Positions 38,236 to 50,500 of a stretch of 64,000 bases of DNA are shown one piece after another. A program made the translations under genes and the position numbers. The notes beneath the pieces were generated by a model, which had not been told where the DNA came from, ran no database searches, and was given only the letters and a program-made list of their open reading frames with translations. Source of the stretch: Motacilla alba alba (taxonomy: Eukaryota; Chordata; Aves; Passeriformes; Motacillidae); assembly GCF_015832195.1 (NCBI RefSeq), contig NC_052017.1, positions 49,181,652 to 49,245,651 of the forward strand, given 5' to 3'. The first letter of the stretch is position 1; every line of letters begins with the position of its first letter.

Positions 38236-39786
38236 GTTATTCCAGGCCAAGGTAGTTCCCAGAGAGCTCTTGCTTGGTTCCCCCAGCCTGGTGGAAAAAA
38301 ATACTGTATGATTCTGACTACAAGGAAATATTAGGATAATAGTGCATAAAGAATAACCTATGTTTTGGAAATACCACCTTACTTGGGATATTAAAAATAT
38401 CTAAAATAAACCACTTAACTGTTAGTTTTGCTTTGTAGCAAAATTTTGTTCATACCTTCTTTTTCCTGGACTAAAATGTCACTCTTTAAAGGGTGAAAAG
38501 AGGCACATAAGTATTCCCCCCTAGAAACAATCATAATTAGGAGCATCCTCTGATGCTGTCAAACAATTATTTTTATGTCTAACTGATGCTGGTGATCTAG
38601 CTCTGACTAGATAAATCCTTATTCTACTATTTTAGTCATACGTACAATATGAATGTACACGTTACATTCATGTGTTGGAACATAGAAAAAGCTCTTCTAC
38701 AGTGTGTTAGCTATAAAAAAAAGGGCAAATGCTTCCAACAGTTACAGAAGGGTCTGAAAATGATACTTTTTTCTTGAGCCTGATTTTATTTAATTGTCAT
38801 AAAACACATGTATATTTCTTCAATGTTAGCCACTTTTCTCAAAAGCACTGTTCAATGCTGCCACCAGAATTCACTCCTTGGAGAAGGACTCCTCAAAATA
38901 CCAGGTTTTGTAATTATTTCAAAAATGTTCGTGCTATTTTTGCCTAAAGATCCAATCTGAATGTCTCTGCATTAATACAGATTCTTGTTCAAATAGGTGC
39001 TCTTTAATCACAGAAATACAGCAGAAACAGAAAACTACTTGGGCGGTTTACTCTGTGAAAACAGAAAGTCTGTAAGGAGCTCATTGCAACAGTAAACTCC
39101 TGTGTAGAGAACTAAACTGTTACTAAAATTCTCCAGGATGTTTGAGGCAGCCTGAACTATGGATCAGGAAATCAACAGCTCATGGAGTTTCTTGACAGGA
39201 GTTCATCACTTTAAAAGCCTAGAATGGAGCCTTGGTGGAGAGGTTGTTTTGTACAATGTGAAGGAGAAAGAGTAACTCAGTTCAAAACATGTACCGTTTC
39301 CTAGTAAGCATCAGTTTCAGGTATAGCAGATGAATAATCTTCCCTGCAAGAGAGGAAAAGGATGTGATGGGCGCTGAGGTTTAGCTCACAGGGTAGGTTC
39401 TGTAATGCAGATCTTTCTACCTTGTGGCTGAGCGTACCTGTTACATTAAGTTACCTCACCCTTATCTAGCAATTGTTATTTTTCTTGTTGACCAAAACCA
39501 GATCTCATGAAGTGCAACTTGAAGGAAAACCTAAATTGTGAAGGGACTGGGTAGCCATTTTGGTGGTGGCAGCCATCTTGGGGCAGAATAGAGTCAAAAT
39601 AGCTGTATTTCCAGAAATGACTAATATTTTTCAAATGTAACATTTTAAAGATACTCTTCCCAATTGTCAGCCACTCCATTAGAATTAGAGGAACATAATA
39701 GCTACCTACCACGATATGACATGTAACTGTAACAGGAAATAATTTCTGCTGCATGTTTTTTGCTCATAACTCATGAAACCCCAGAG

Positions 39787-39789
<3 letters not shown>
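38236..39789. other. Intergenic DNA between the 38-kb islet and the duplicated module
   Basis: AT-rich and gene-free. No repeat family recognised. Confidence 0.55.

Positions 39790-39824
<35 letters not shown>
39790..39824. repeat. Homopolymer A35
   Basis: Thirty-five consecutive A, about 200 bp before the duplicated module. No retroposed gene body is recognised upstream. Confidence 0.95.
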
Positions 39825-39828
<4 letters not shown>

Positions 39829-40025
39829 TACTATTAGAAGAGCTTTTCAAGGCCATGAGGTAAATCAAGAACATACAGTGTAGGAAGGCCCACACTGAGA
39901 CCTCACTCCAAGTTTAATACACAATGATGTCCGGAAAATTTAAGTACTTTCACATGGAAAGGGACTATAAAAACACACAAGTACATTGCCTTTAAGTAGA
40001 AGAACACTGAGCCTCAGTTGGGACA

Positions 40026-40375
40026 TAAGCCAACTGCATTATTTGGGGATGAAGTTGCATTTGTGATTTATTCCCCAGCAAGAAATTTTTATCACTTAGG
40101 ACCTCATTACAGTGGCCACTGCTCATTTTTTGAACTTTGACCCTGAAGAAACACTAAGCACTAGGAAGCACAAGGAAGAGGGAAACTGATATTTGGTGAG
40201 GAAGGATGACGGAAACAAGGATGTGTCGATTGCTCCAGCGCACATCGGAAGTGGCACTCGATGTGGGACGCATGGGAAAGGGATTTGGTCACGAGGGAGG
40301 TGGAAAGCGTCATTAGAAAACTTGGCAATTTTATTATTCCCTGCTGAAGGCGAGTAAAGGCTGGAGCGACCAGAG
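40026..40375. repeat. Diverged tandem duplication, copy A
   Basis: Aligns along its whole length with copy B 830 bp downstream. Shared blocks in order include TTTGTGATTTATT, TTACAGTGGCC.CTGCTCATTT, CTCCAGCG, TCGGAAG.GGCACTCG, GGGACGCA, GGTCAC and TTCCCTGCTGAAGG. Copy A carries a perfect ETS-type CGGAAGTG and a 12-bp palindrome, CAGTGGCCACTG. A possible TATA (ACTATAAAAA, about 39964-39973) lies just upstream on plus. No known RNA or transposon is recognised. Confidence 0.8.
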
Positions 40376-40854
40376 AGCAGGACGACAGCAGAGTAAAGGT
40401 GCACGAGCCCTCAAGGTTTAAATACAACCTCGGCAACAAGATTGGTGAGCCCGGCTCGTGTATTAGAAACGAGGGAAAACGACAGCAACCTTAGAGGCTG
40501 GAGACAGCACGTAGCGAGCAACAGGATGCGAGCCTGATGCGGAGCGAGCACTTTGCTGCTGCCTGTTGCGATTTATGACATCCCCCACGACAGGGGGAAA
40601 CCGCGCTGGATGCGGAGCAGCGAGGGAGAGGAAGCCGCCGGAGCGACGCACTAAAGGAGGGCTGGAGGCGGTAAAGTTTGGGCAAGCAAAGGTCCAACAG
40701 GCGGACGCGAGGCAGCAGCGCTGCAAAGTGACTCAGCCGGCCGAGACATCCGCCGGGCAGCGGCGGGGCTGCCCCGCCGCCACAGCGTAGGCTGTCCCCA
40801 GCCTCCAAGGCTGATACATCCTCGTTTTCCCTACGCGTCAGATCTGTGAGCCAC

Positions 40855-41205
40855 GCAAGCCCACGGCATGATTTGGCAATGTGGGCGCGTTTGTGATTTA
40901 TTTCCTCCGTGAGAGACTTGTCTTAGTCAGAACCCCCTTACAGTGGCCGCTGCTCATTTCTGCCCCTGAAGATGCGCCGAGGTAGCCACAAGGAATAGGG
41001 GAGGTGATACTTGGTAAGCAAGGACGACGGGGCTTGTGGAAGTAAGGGTACGACTCCAGCGTATCTCGGAAGCGGCACTCGCTGCGGGACGCACCGGGAA
41101 GGGATGCGGTCACAAAGCCAGGGCTAGGTACCCGCCGGGAAAACTTATCTCGGCAATTTCATTTTTCCCTGCTGAAGGTGGAGAAAGACTGGGGTGACCT
41201 CCAGC
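40855..41205. repeat. Diverged tandem duplication, copy B
   Basis: Second copy of the module, offset by 828-831 bp from copy A. It abuts the EZH2 island core and is more CpG-rich than copy A. Many differences from A are TG/CA in A against CG in B, consistent with loss of methylated CpGs in A or retention in the unmethylated island. The ETS-type site reads CGGAAGCG here. Confidence 0.8.
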
Positions 41206-41639
41206 GACTGAGCTCCCCAGCGCCGGGGGAGCAACAGGCGGAGCGGCGGCGGGCACGGAGGGCCCGCTGAGGGCATTCCCGCCCCCCGGGACCGTTACGG
41301 CCGTTACACCTCTCCCGCTCTCGGACCGATTCAAACTCGGCAGCGGCGCCGAGCGGGAGCGGGAGCGCGGCCCCTCCCGGTGCCCGCCAATCCTCTCGCC
41401 CGCCTCCCTCCCCTTTCCCCTCCCTCTCCCCCTCTCCACGTGAGGCGGCCAGAGAGTTTCAAGCCTCCCCGGCGCGGCGCAGCCCCGGGCCCGGCCCCGC
41501 CGCGCGGCGCGGGGGGCGGGGGGCGACGGGCGCGGGGGGAGCGCGAGCCCCCCGTCCCCCCGCGCGGGCAGCGCGAGAACAAAGAGTTCTCCCCACCCCT
41601 CCCTGCCCCCCCCCGCACGTGGGGAGCCGGGCCCCGCCC

Positions 41640-41775
41640 CTTGCCCCGCCCCCCGCCGCGCCCGATTGGCTCGGCGGGGCCCCGGTCGCGTCCGTCCGTC
41701 CAATGGGGGCGGCGCTCGGCGCTCGCCAATGAGCGCGATGGCGATTGGGCCGGCGTGTTTGGCGCTCGGTCCGGG
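41640..41775 (+). promoter_or_regulatory. EZH2: EZH2 core promoter: CCAAT boxes and E2F site
   Basis: There is no TATA box at the start region. Four CCAAT/ATTGG boxes (41664-41669, 41700-41704, 41726-41730, 41744-41748) are followed by TTTGGCGC (41758-41765), an E2F-type site. The segment GCGATGGCGATTGGGC...TTTGGCGCTCGGTCCGG matches the human EZH2 5' end in order and near-identity. E2F control of EZH2 through the pRB pathway is established in mammals, and NF-Y binding is inferred from the boxes. GC boxes are abundant upstream. Confidence 0.85.
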
Positions 41776-41889
41776 AGGGTGAATCCGGCAGCCGGAGGCG
41801 GAGGGAGGCAGAGCGGGAGCGCCGAGCGGAGCTGGCGGCGGCACCGGCGGGAGCGGCGGCGGCGCGGAGCCGGGGCGGCGGGGGGGCGG
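41776..41889 (+). other. EZH2: EZH2 exon 1 (5' UTR, noncoding)
   Basis: The start is approximate, placed just after the E2F-like TTTGGCGC by comparison with the human transcript start. The end is set by a consensus splice donor, CGG|GTGAGTG, at 41889/41890. The exon is GC-rich with no in-frame link to the exon 2 ATG, so it is untranslated leader. Human exon 1 is of similar length and composition. Confidence 0.75.
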
Positions 41890-44800
41890 GTGAGTGAGCG
41901 GGCGAGCGAGCGACACCTCGCGGGCTCGAGGCGGCGGCGGCGCCGGGAGCGGCTATTTATACCCGGGTCCTTTGTCATGGGGGAGGGGAGGAGGGGAGGG
42001 GGCGGCAGGGAGGAAGGGGAGGATGGGGGCGGCGGCGGCGGCTCCCGGGGAGCAGCCGCGTCCCCTTCCCGCAGGGGCGCCGGCGGGCAGACACGCGGGC
42101 TCCCGGCCGGTGACAGCTGGAGGGGGCAGACATGGAGTCTGGAGTGCCCTTTGTCTAAGTTGGCTCCGTCCAGCCCGGCCGGCGGCTCCGATCCCCGCCC
42201 GGCGGGGCGCACACCCGGGCTGGGGGCGAGCTCGCCGTCACTCCTCCGAAGGGCGGGGGGCGGCGGGAGGGAGAACGGGAGGCAGACCCGGCGATTCCCT
42301 TCCCCTCGCCTCCGCTCCAGCCGGCGGCACGCGGCGGCGGCTCCGGCGCGGGCAGAGGGAGGTGTGCGTGCGTGTGTGAGCCCGGCGCACGCCGGGCAGG
42401 GGAAATCCGTGTGCCCGCCGTGGGCAGCGCGGCGCGCAGCTCGTCCCTCTCCTCCCGGGAGGCTGGGACAGGTCCGCCCGGGCTCCCGGAAGCCGGGGCC
42501 AGCCGGGCGGGGAGGCTGAGCGCGCCCCGGGCCGCCCGCCCGCGCCCGCGGGACGGCGGGGCTGGGCTGGGGGCTCCCGCCTGGGCTTTGCGGCCCTCCA
42601 GGCTCGGGGAGGGAGCTCAGGAGGGGCCAGGGGGGAGCTCTGTCTGGCGGCCGCTCCGGCGAACTTCCTAATCGTGGAGAACGCCGTGCGATCCCGATCT
42701 TCCAGAGCGCCGCAAGAAAGTTCATAAATAGCTGAAAATTCTGGGGTTTTGGGTCTCATATCGCCAAACACGGCGATACGGAGCGCTCTTTAAAGCTAGG
42801 GTGTCTGGGGAGGTGCGAAGGAGATCACCGGGCTGAGCCGTCCGTGAGCAACAAATGTGTGGCTGGATAAAGAAATCGGGGTGTTGTGGCATCATGCACA
42901 TGTATTTAACATTACCAGGTCTTCGTGATGATTCCAAAATTGTTATTCATACACGAAAGAAAAGCAGTGCGTGCACAAATGTGTGGCAGGGACAACAAAC
43001 TTGTACTCGAGATACTTATTTCTAACTTAAAAAGCACCATACTGATTTTATTGGAGCAAGAGAAAAGTTTTTCGTTTTTAAAGCTGGAAGTTTAGATTCT
43101 TGTTCTCTGTGAAGAGAAGCATTTAACAGTTTGGAGAAGGTAATTTAATTGTTGCAGGATAGGTTTGTCTTTGCTTAAGTCTACCAACTCTAGTTTCAGC
43201 TATTGTGAGTTTGGTTCTTACTAATACAGATTTCAGTGAAGAGTTTTTACCAGCACGTTTAGTGTAATCTTCACATCTAAGTGGGTTTTTTTCTCAAAGA
43301 TAGGTTAATACTTTTTTAGGGGTTGGCACATTCAGATTCTCTATGCAATTTATAAAAATTTAAAGGTCATTCTTTGTTTGTCCCCAGTGTCTATATCAAA
43401 TTGAGAGTCCGGGGAATGTTTATTTGTGGTAACAATAAAGCATCTGCAGAAGGGTGAGTATTACTTGTACATAGTGTGCTATAACTAGTCTCACTAGTGA
43501 TTATTAAAATGTGAATATTTGAAAGCTACTAAGTCTTTCAAAAAAATGCACTTCTAGTGTTTTAGGAGATGTGACTCAGAAGTTTTCTGTGATGTGTTGA
43601 ATGTTTTTAAGAGCTAGTACTTTACGAAGTACTGGATAAAAAAGTCACATTTCGTGTTCTGGAGTTTCCTTTACAAGAAAAAGAGGAGAAATATTTTTTT
43701 CCTGTCTCTGCCTCCGTGAGAAATGAAAGTAACAATTAAAGTTAAACAACCTGTGCAGAAATCTGTGACAGTATAATGTTCCATGAGATGCCAACTGCTA
43801 TTTTTGTCTGGAACTTTGGAAGGCTTCAAGACTTTAATATAGGAGGAAAATTGGGAAAAACTTTCGGGTTCTTTCATAGATTTTTAAATATGGAATTGCA
43901 CCTTGAAAAGTGGCAGACACTGGAAATCTGCACCTTCAAGTAGTCACAAAATGTCACCGCTCAGTTTAAAATGAGCTGAAGTGGTGGTGTGTAAGCTTAG
44001 GCCAGAGACTTGAAATCCAAGCTCAACTTTTTCCCCCCCTGCTGTGTTTTTTTCCTTTCTTGCTGAAACTGCCAACAAGCTGAAATATGGTGATTTCTTT
44101 GAAGTCATGCTTTCAAACTGATTTTTGTTTGTTCTGTAATGTTGCAACCTTCATAGATGAAATGTAAATGTTCCTGCGCTACTTCTTACCTGCAAAGAAA
44201 CTTTGGTTTAGGGAGAAGGGAATTTTTGTAGGGTATTAATTGAATGCATGAGCTGTATTAGATATAGAGAGAGTGCAAGCCCCTTTCTGTAAAGAAGCTT
44301 ATGTCAGAATAAGCTACATCTAGAATCCAGTGCAGGCCAACAGTGCTCCCAGGAAAGTTGGTGCACTCTAAAATTCCTCTTGCAATTAGTTAAAAGAAGT
44401 GTTTTGTCACCATTCACGAGACAGTTCAGCTTCCGTAGCTGTATAGATCATGGATGCATTTTAGTAAGTTCACAGCTGTAATGGTAAAACTGAATAACAA
44501 TTTTAGATGATGGTTCTGTATTCATGTGATTGAGCAGTGAGAGTTGTTTTTAAACATGGCTGCAGTACTGACAGAAGGCACATTTATTAAATGTCTGCTT
44601 TATGTTGTGTTTGAGCAAAAGTGTGGCGGAAAAACTTTAGTGTTGGCTGTAATCTGGAAGTTCTGTAATTCTACTGTTAGTACTTACAGATGGATCTTAG
44701 CTGACTTGAGGAAAAGTATCTGTGAAGCTTAGGGAGAATAATGTTTTCCCCAGCAGGGATGCTGAAAATCTCAGAAACAGAACCAGAACCTGGCCTTTGC

Positions 44801-45982
44801 TAAGCAAGGAAGTTCACTGAGTCGACAAAGTAATTTTGGCAGTATTACTTATCCAAGCAAAATTCACTGTACCAGATTTTTTAAAGAGTGAAGGAAACGG
44901 GCTGCATACTGTAAATACAATTCTTAATGATTTGATGGAGGCATTTACGTAACACTTAGATTAACAAACAAGACCACTGTTAACAGAAGCTGTAGGACAG
45001 TAACAGGAGGTTTATTTTAATGTTGAGGCTGCTTCCAGCCTTCTGTTCCTTCCGTCAGCAAGGTCCATGGAGAGCTGTGCCGGGCCTGTTGAAGTGGTGT
45101 CTGATTGAAGACAGCATCTGTAAATGTATCTATCTATAAATGTATCTACACGTTTAACACCTAAGTGTATGACTTGTACAACTGTTCTGGAGTAGCTAAG
45201 TCAGTCTTTAAATGGATGAGTTACTCCTGCACTGACATAGTTTAAGGAATAATTTTAGTTAAAGTAGCTATGTCTGCGAGGAGAACAGTGAGGCAAACTA
45301 AAATCATGTATAAAATGTACTCAAACCAGCAAAATCTTGTATAAATTGTATGCAGAAGAGAGGGGTGGTTCACTGGGTAATGGTGACAACGCTGTTGTAA
45401 CAACTTGTTACAAGTTAGTCAAATGATCAGGTTTATTTTTTAGCTGAGTTATGCCCAAGGGTTTTGTTGAGCTAAAGATTAAAAGGAAAACGATGTACAG
45501 AATTACTAAGCAGGTATTCTCTCTGTTCTCACAGAGATCAGTTAAAGACGTTGGGATGATAGTGTGTAGGTCTATTTATGGACAAGGTGAAACTAAAAAC
45601 AAAATTTATTGAGGGACGGTTCTATTGTGCTCCAAGCAAGAAACAGGGAAGTTTTCTAAAATGTGCTGCTTTCTGTAACTGATAGTAATAGCAGTTTGAT
45701 TATACACCTAGATTTCCACTAAGATGGGTCAGACTGTGGACTTGGTTCTGAATTAAAAGGTAAAGTAACACTACTAAACTTGACTAGAGGCAACTATTAA
45801 GAAGAAGAGCGAAAGGTGTAATTTGCATATAAAACTGACCAATTCAGCTTTCTTAAAAATACTGAAAAAGAAAGGAATTTTTTAATATATAATAAATTAT
45901 TTAGCTACGGGTTTGTAAATGGATTGTAATTGAAAAGTATTGGGAGAGAAGAGGATGTCTATTAATGTCCTTGCCATGTCCA

Positions 45983-46036
45983 CAAAAAAAAAACAAAAAA
46001 CCAAAAACAAACAAAACAACCAAACAAACAACACTC
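45983..46036. repeat. A/C-rich low-complexity tract
   Basis: A10 is followed by CAAAA/CAAAC units. In composition this is the reverse complement of the T/G-rich tracts near Y3. Confidence 0.85.
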
Positions 46037-47260
46037 ACCCCCAAATTAGTGTGGATCATGCTCTTATCTAAGAAAGCTTTTGGCTACCTGGCTGAAGCTT
46101 GGACATAGGAATTTTCATTTATTGTGTCTCTGCTCTGTTTGTAAAAACTGCTGTTGAATTGGAATGATTTATAATGCATTCTCTGCTTCCTATCTAGTGG
46201 TCAAATCAGTAGTACTCTTAAAGTAAGAAGGCCATTTGGACATTTAGATACATACTGTGCATGATTTGAATGCTGTGGATAAAAATAACAGTGTAATGAT
46301 GTGAGTGGATCAGCACAGTGCTGTCATTTGCTTGAAAATGTGATGTAGTACTTCCAAAGCTTCTAATTGGGATATATATGATTTCATTAGCAAATGGGGT
46401 AAAACTGGTGTCTTACTGTGTGCAAATAAAGGCTTCCTTGATACACAATTACAGAATACTCCAGAATTTGCTATTTTTTTTTCTTTTTTTTTGTATATAC
46501 ATATGGTGCCTGCTTGAATAACATTGTATGCGTAATTATGCTAGCAAAGTAGTACAAATTGCAGTTCACATCCTAGGCTTTTTTGGATATGAACTGAAAA
46601 TAAATCTTTACAGGAGGGTATGATTTCTTTATATTTTTAAATTGTTTTTTTGATCTAGAACCAGGCCTATTTCCCTTGTCAGTTATTTGTTGTATCTGGC
46701 TCCTTTCCATTCTGCCTTTTACATGGTTAGTTCAGTTTTTCCTGCCATGCATTCTCTATTCACAGCCTGCATGTTCGGTTTAAATCCCAAAGCCATCAGA
46801 TGTAATTTAAAGAAACAAAGTATTTGAAAGGAAGGAAACTCAAATCTTATAACTCATATATAATTTTAATTTTTTTTAATGTGTGCTGGTTTCCTTTCTG
46901 TGTTTCTTAGCATGAGTGGATCTGGCAAGCTTTATATTTTTGGTGTGTAGTCTGATTTCGTTTTTACTAATAAGAAAAAATTCTAGAGCTGCAATTAATT
47001 TTGTTGCTTCTGTAAGAAGTCGTTCGGATGTGTGTTATAGATACTTGATTTACCCATGGAACTGTACCATGGCAAATGGATTAAAGTTTGTATTATTGTC
47101 TCTTTTTTAGTGTTACAGTATATAACCAGGTCAGTGTAAATTGTGTCCTTTGTGATAACTTCTGCCTGTGGTATGTCCACTAGTTTGTGCCATGTTTCTA
47201 GTGAGTATTTATTGCCAATGTATTTAGTGCAAATCCAGGAATTACTGGAAGAAGAGATCG

Positions 47261-47337
47261 ACATACATTGCTTTATTCTTAGCTTAGTTTAACCACCATG
47301 AACGGTTAAACTATGTTAAGAATAAAACAATGTATGT
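47261..47337. other. 77-bp near-perfect hairpin in intron 1
   Basis: Left arm 47261-47294 and right arm 47304-47337 are reverse complements at 31 of 34 positions, around a 9-base loop (ACCATGAAC). As plus-strand RNA the mismatches are one C.A, one G.U and one U.U. The arms start ACATACATTG and end GTTTAACC. Pairing stops abruptly at both ends. The length is in the range of a pre-miRNA stem, but a template-switch inverted duplication would look the same. I do not recognise it as a named miRNA. Confidence 0.75.
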
Positions 47338-47555
47338 ACATGGTTGCTTTGAAGTGGGGAGGTATAAGGCCCCAAGACCTTATTTAGTATTTGCAGTTCT
47401 CTTCCACAGCCTAAGGGAGATGTTTTCTTTCTCACTGAAGGGTGGTGGAGTTTTTGGGGGTTGCATGTTGGGTTTTTTTTTTCCAAGATAAACTGTTTCT
47501 AATTAGTTTTCTGTATTAAGTCCAGCTTCTGGAAAAGTAGTATCTGTGGTTTTGG

Positions 47556-47597
47556 TTTTTTTTTTTTTTTTTGTTCTGTTTTGTTTTGTTTTTTTTC
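47556..47597. repeat. T17 run with TTTTG units
   Basis: T17 (47556-47572) is followed by GTTCTGTTTTGTTTTG and a further T8 run. Confidence 0.88.
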
Positions 47598-50500
47598 CCC
47601 TTTTTAAGCAATATCTAATATAATGTGCAGGTGGATTTATTGCTGTATACCTTACAGAATAAGGATGCCATACATTAGACCCAGTTATTTTGTGAAATTT
47701 TAAATGATTGTTTTTAAGTAACTCTTATGGTTACTTTCATCATTTGAAGCTCATTTTGGAATATTCAGGCAAATGGCAAATACCAGTTCAGCTTCAATTT
47801 GCCAGACTGTTCTACAGTAAATTCTGCATACGTGGAAGTGTAATGTCTTTCAAATTAAGCTTTTAGGCTATTTGCCTAAGCAGGGAAGGAGTATGGAATA
47901 ACCATTGAACCTGAATTGTTGTGCATCAGGGTTTTTCCTGTGTGGAGTGTGTGTTGCTTTTGCAAGTGTGGGTTGAACAGAAGAACCTGTGGCTATTTTA
48001 GTTTTTGGAGTATAAAAGGTGTGTCCACAAAACAAGTTCAGGTGGAATAGACTATGCTCTTCAAATTCTCATCATAAATTATTTTGCCTGTGGAGACATG
48101 TCTTAAGTGTTCCTAGCAAGTGTTACTTTTTCTGCCAGATTTATCCAGGATATCAAAAAGCTAAATTTTTAAGAGTTGGAGGTGTTAGGCAACAGAGGTT
48201 AATTGGAATGTGTGTGGGAGTCATCTAACTCCTCTGGGTGTCTGTGAATGAGTGTGAAAAGAGAAATTCTGGAGGTATGCATTTGAGCAACTCAAAGGTG
48301 AAGCTCAAGTTTTATGTATAAAACTCTTTCTCCTGACAAATAGCCAGGCTTGGTTTGCTGTGAGGAACGTGGGATGGTTGTAATTGTGACTTGTAAAAAG
48401 TATGATCAAATTTGGGCTTGAAACTTTTTGTTGCTGTGTTGCTGCTGGGAGTTTTAAAATGTTTTATTTGTTTTTTGAGCCAAATAATCTTACTCATCCA
48501 TGCAAATGTTAGAAGTATTTATAGATGCAGATATCCAAGTGAAAAGCAAGTAGTTGCATTACCTGGTGCATGGTGTTCACATGGTGCTTACGTTGCCCAA
48601 AGTGAAGTGAGATGTCAGCCAATTTGGTTCAGTCTTCAATATAAAATATTTGGTTATGGTCTCCCTGTTCTCTCTTTCCCCTCCCCCCACCCAAGTGGAC
48701 AAGTATTTGAACTTCTTGTTTTTATTTCCAAAGTGGTATTTTTCTAAAAGTATCAAATGCTGAAATGTGCTGGAAGAAAGTGGTAATGTAGGGAATTCAG
48801 AAGTTTTTTTCTTTTAAATGGGTTATTCTTACTCCTTAAGTGGTATTCAAAAATGATTTAATGTCTGTTTTTACTTCTCTAAATCCTGAAGTGGGGACAC
48901 AGAAAGATTTTTTTGAAGGGAAGAATAGCTTTGAAAGTTGCAGGCTTGCTTATACGGAGAGAACACTCCAGTATGGATTTATCTTTTTCTTTTAAGGACT
49001 GTCTGAAAACAAATTATGTTCTGTTACTTTTTGTATTCTACTCTCTTATTTGTTTAAGGAAATGTGTTGAAAAACTGGTTATTTGTATTGAAGTCGTGTT
49101 TTCTTATAAACAGACATAACTTTTTTGTTTTTCTCTACTGAAGAGAGTGAAACTGAGAAGCATCCATACCAGTGTTTTTTGAAGAGTAAATGTTCTAAAT
49201 GAAGAACTCCCACAAAATGAGATAATGTCAAAATAAATCCGAAGGCAGGTTGATGTTAGGAAAAAAGAAGTCATCAAATTCATGCTTTCCTTCCTTGTCT
49301 CATAGAAAATCTGAAATAAGCTTGATTTCTAGACCAGTGCTGTTGTGGGATCTTGCTCGGGCACTTCATGTTTAATCAACCTATAATTAGTTACAAAAAC
49401 TTTTTAGACGGCTGGGGGGTTTTGTCATGATCAGATGAGTTCTTCTGGGTTTTCTTAATGATTGTTATTTAAATTTCTGAAGCAGATTAAGATTATTTTA
49501 GATGTTAAGGAACACAGATTTGATTATTTTCTGAAATGCTTCCGGAAGATCAAGAGTTACTTTTAAACTCTGAGCTGCAAAGTTTTTAACATGCTGGCAG
49601 ATAGAGTAAGGGGAGTTGAATACTGGTGGTTGCTTTGCTAGTTTTCTAATGCAGAAAAAGAGAAGATTCTCATTTAAAAAGAGCAAGAAGATAAATTAAG
49701 ATTTCTCATGTTTTTCCAGGAAGCAAAAGGGAGTGAAGGACCATTTCTTTCTATTTAATATCCAACAGCTTCTTGACTCTTAATTCTTTCCTTTCTTCCT
49801 TGTCTGAAGGAGTTTTTATTATCTCTCGGTCAGTATATAATGATGGTAGAAACTCCTGAGAGGATTTTCATGCAATATGGTGTTAAGCTGTGTATGTGAA
49901 TGAGCTGTTAGGGGAGAAAGCAAGAAACAAAGTGCTGTAGGAGGCAAACTAATATTTATAATAAAAAAATATTATCAGATGGGGAGCGTGATTGAAGAAA
50001 ACATGAGTTCTGTGGGCCCTCTAGCTGACATGTTTCCCTCTTGTCTTGTGTGTCAGTAAAACTGAACTACTCTGACTTACTAGGTGAGGAGAGCATTTAC
50101 AAAAATAAGTGGTATGAACTGAGCACATCCAGAAACTGATCTGCAGACGTAGGCATTTAGTACTGTCACAAGGAGTTGAAAATTGGAAAGCCTAAGGCCA
50201 TGGCTCAGTGTCTTTAGTGGGGCCAGAATGACTGGATGCTCACTTTCTTCAGTCAAAAGCAGCAAGATATTTTCAGCCAGAGAACTTCCTTGCTTCTGTC
50301 AATGGCTGCAAAAATGCTCCTGCTGTCAGGAGAGAAATGATAGCACAGGTGCAAGTAAAAGGGCTTATTTTTGTAGCAATTCCAGCATAAAGTAGGGGTG
50401 ATGCTTGAAAGTCAAAGCTGGCAGTTTTTGTCTGATATGTTTGGGCAGTAATGAGGAACTGTGTTTGGAGAGTTTACTTCAGCTGTTAGAAACAGACTGG

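Larger units (their letters stand above)
40480..42690. other. EZH2: CpG island of the EZH2 promoter
   Basis: Strongly GC- and CpG-rich throughout, most extreme at 41220-42650, covering the EZH2 promoter, noncoding exon 1 and the start of intron 1. The long open frames on both strands (up to 464 codons) are low-complexity proline, arginine, glycine and alanine translations typical of CpG islands. They are not genes. Confidence 0.92.

Noticed and set aside
40250..40265. Small hairpin CACATCG...CGATGTG in copy A
   Set aside because: Pairing is not preserved in copy B, so it is not evidence of a conserved RNA structure.
40205..40275. Possible U11-like snRNA in copy A (TCGATTGCTC)
   Set aside because: Only a short match. 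It is absent from copy B, and no snRNA promoter or 3' structure is in register.
41110..41916. 268-codon minus-strand open frame over the EZH2 promoter
   Set aside because: Same compositional effect. It crosses the conserved CCAAT/E2F promoter and noncoding exon 1.
41331..42725. Open frames of 464 codons (minus) and 379 codons (plus, 41380-42519)
   Set aside because: Both lie in the CpG island and translate to proline/arginine/glycine/alanine low complexity. There are few stop codons because the DNA is GC-rich, and no domain is recognisable.
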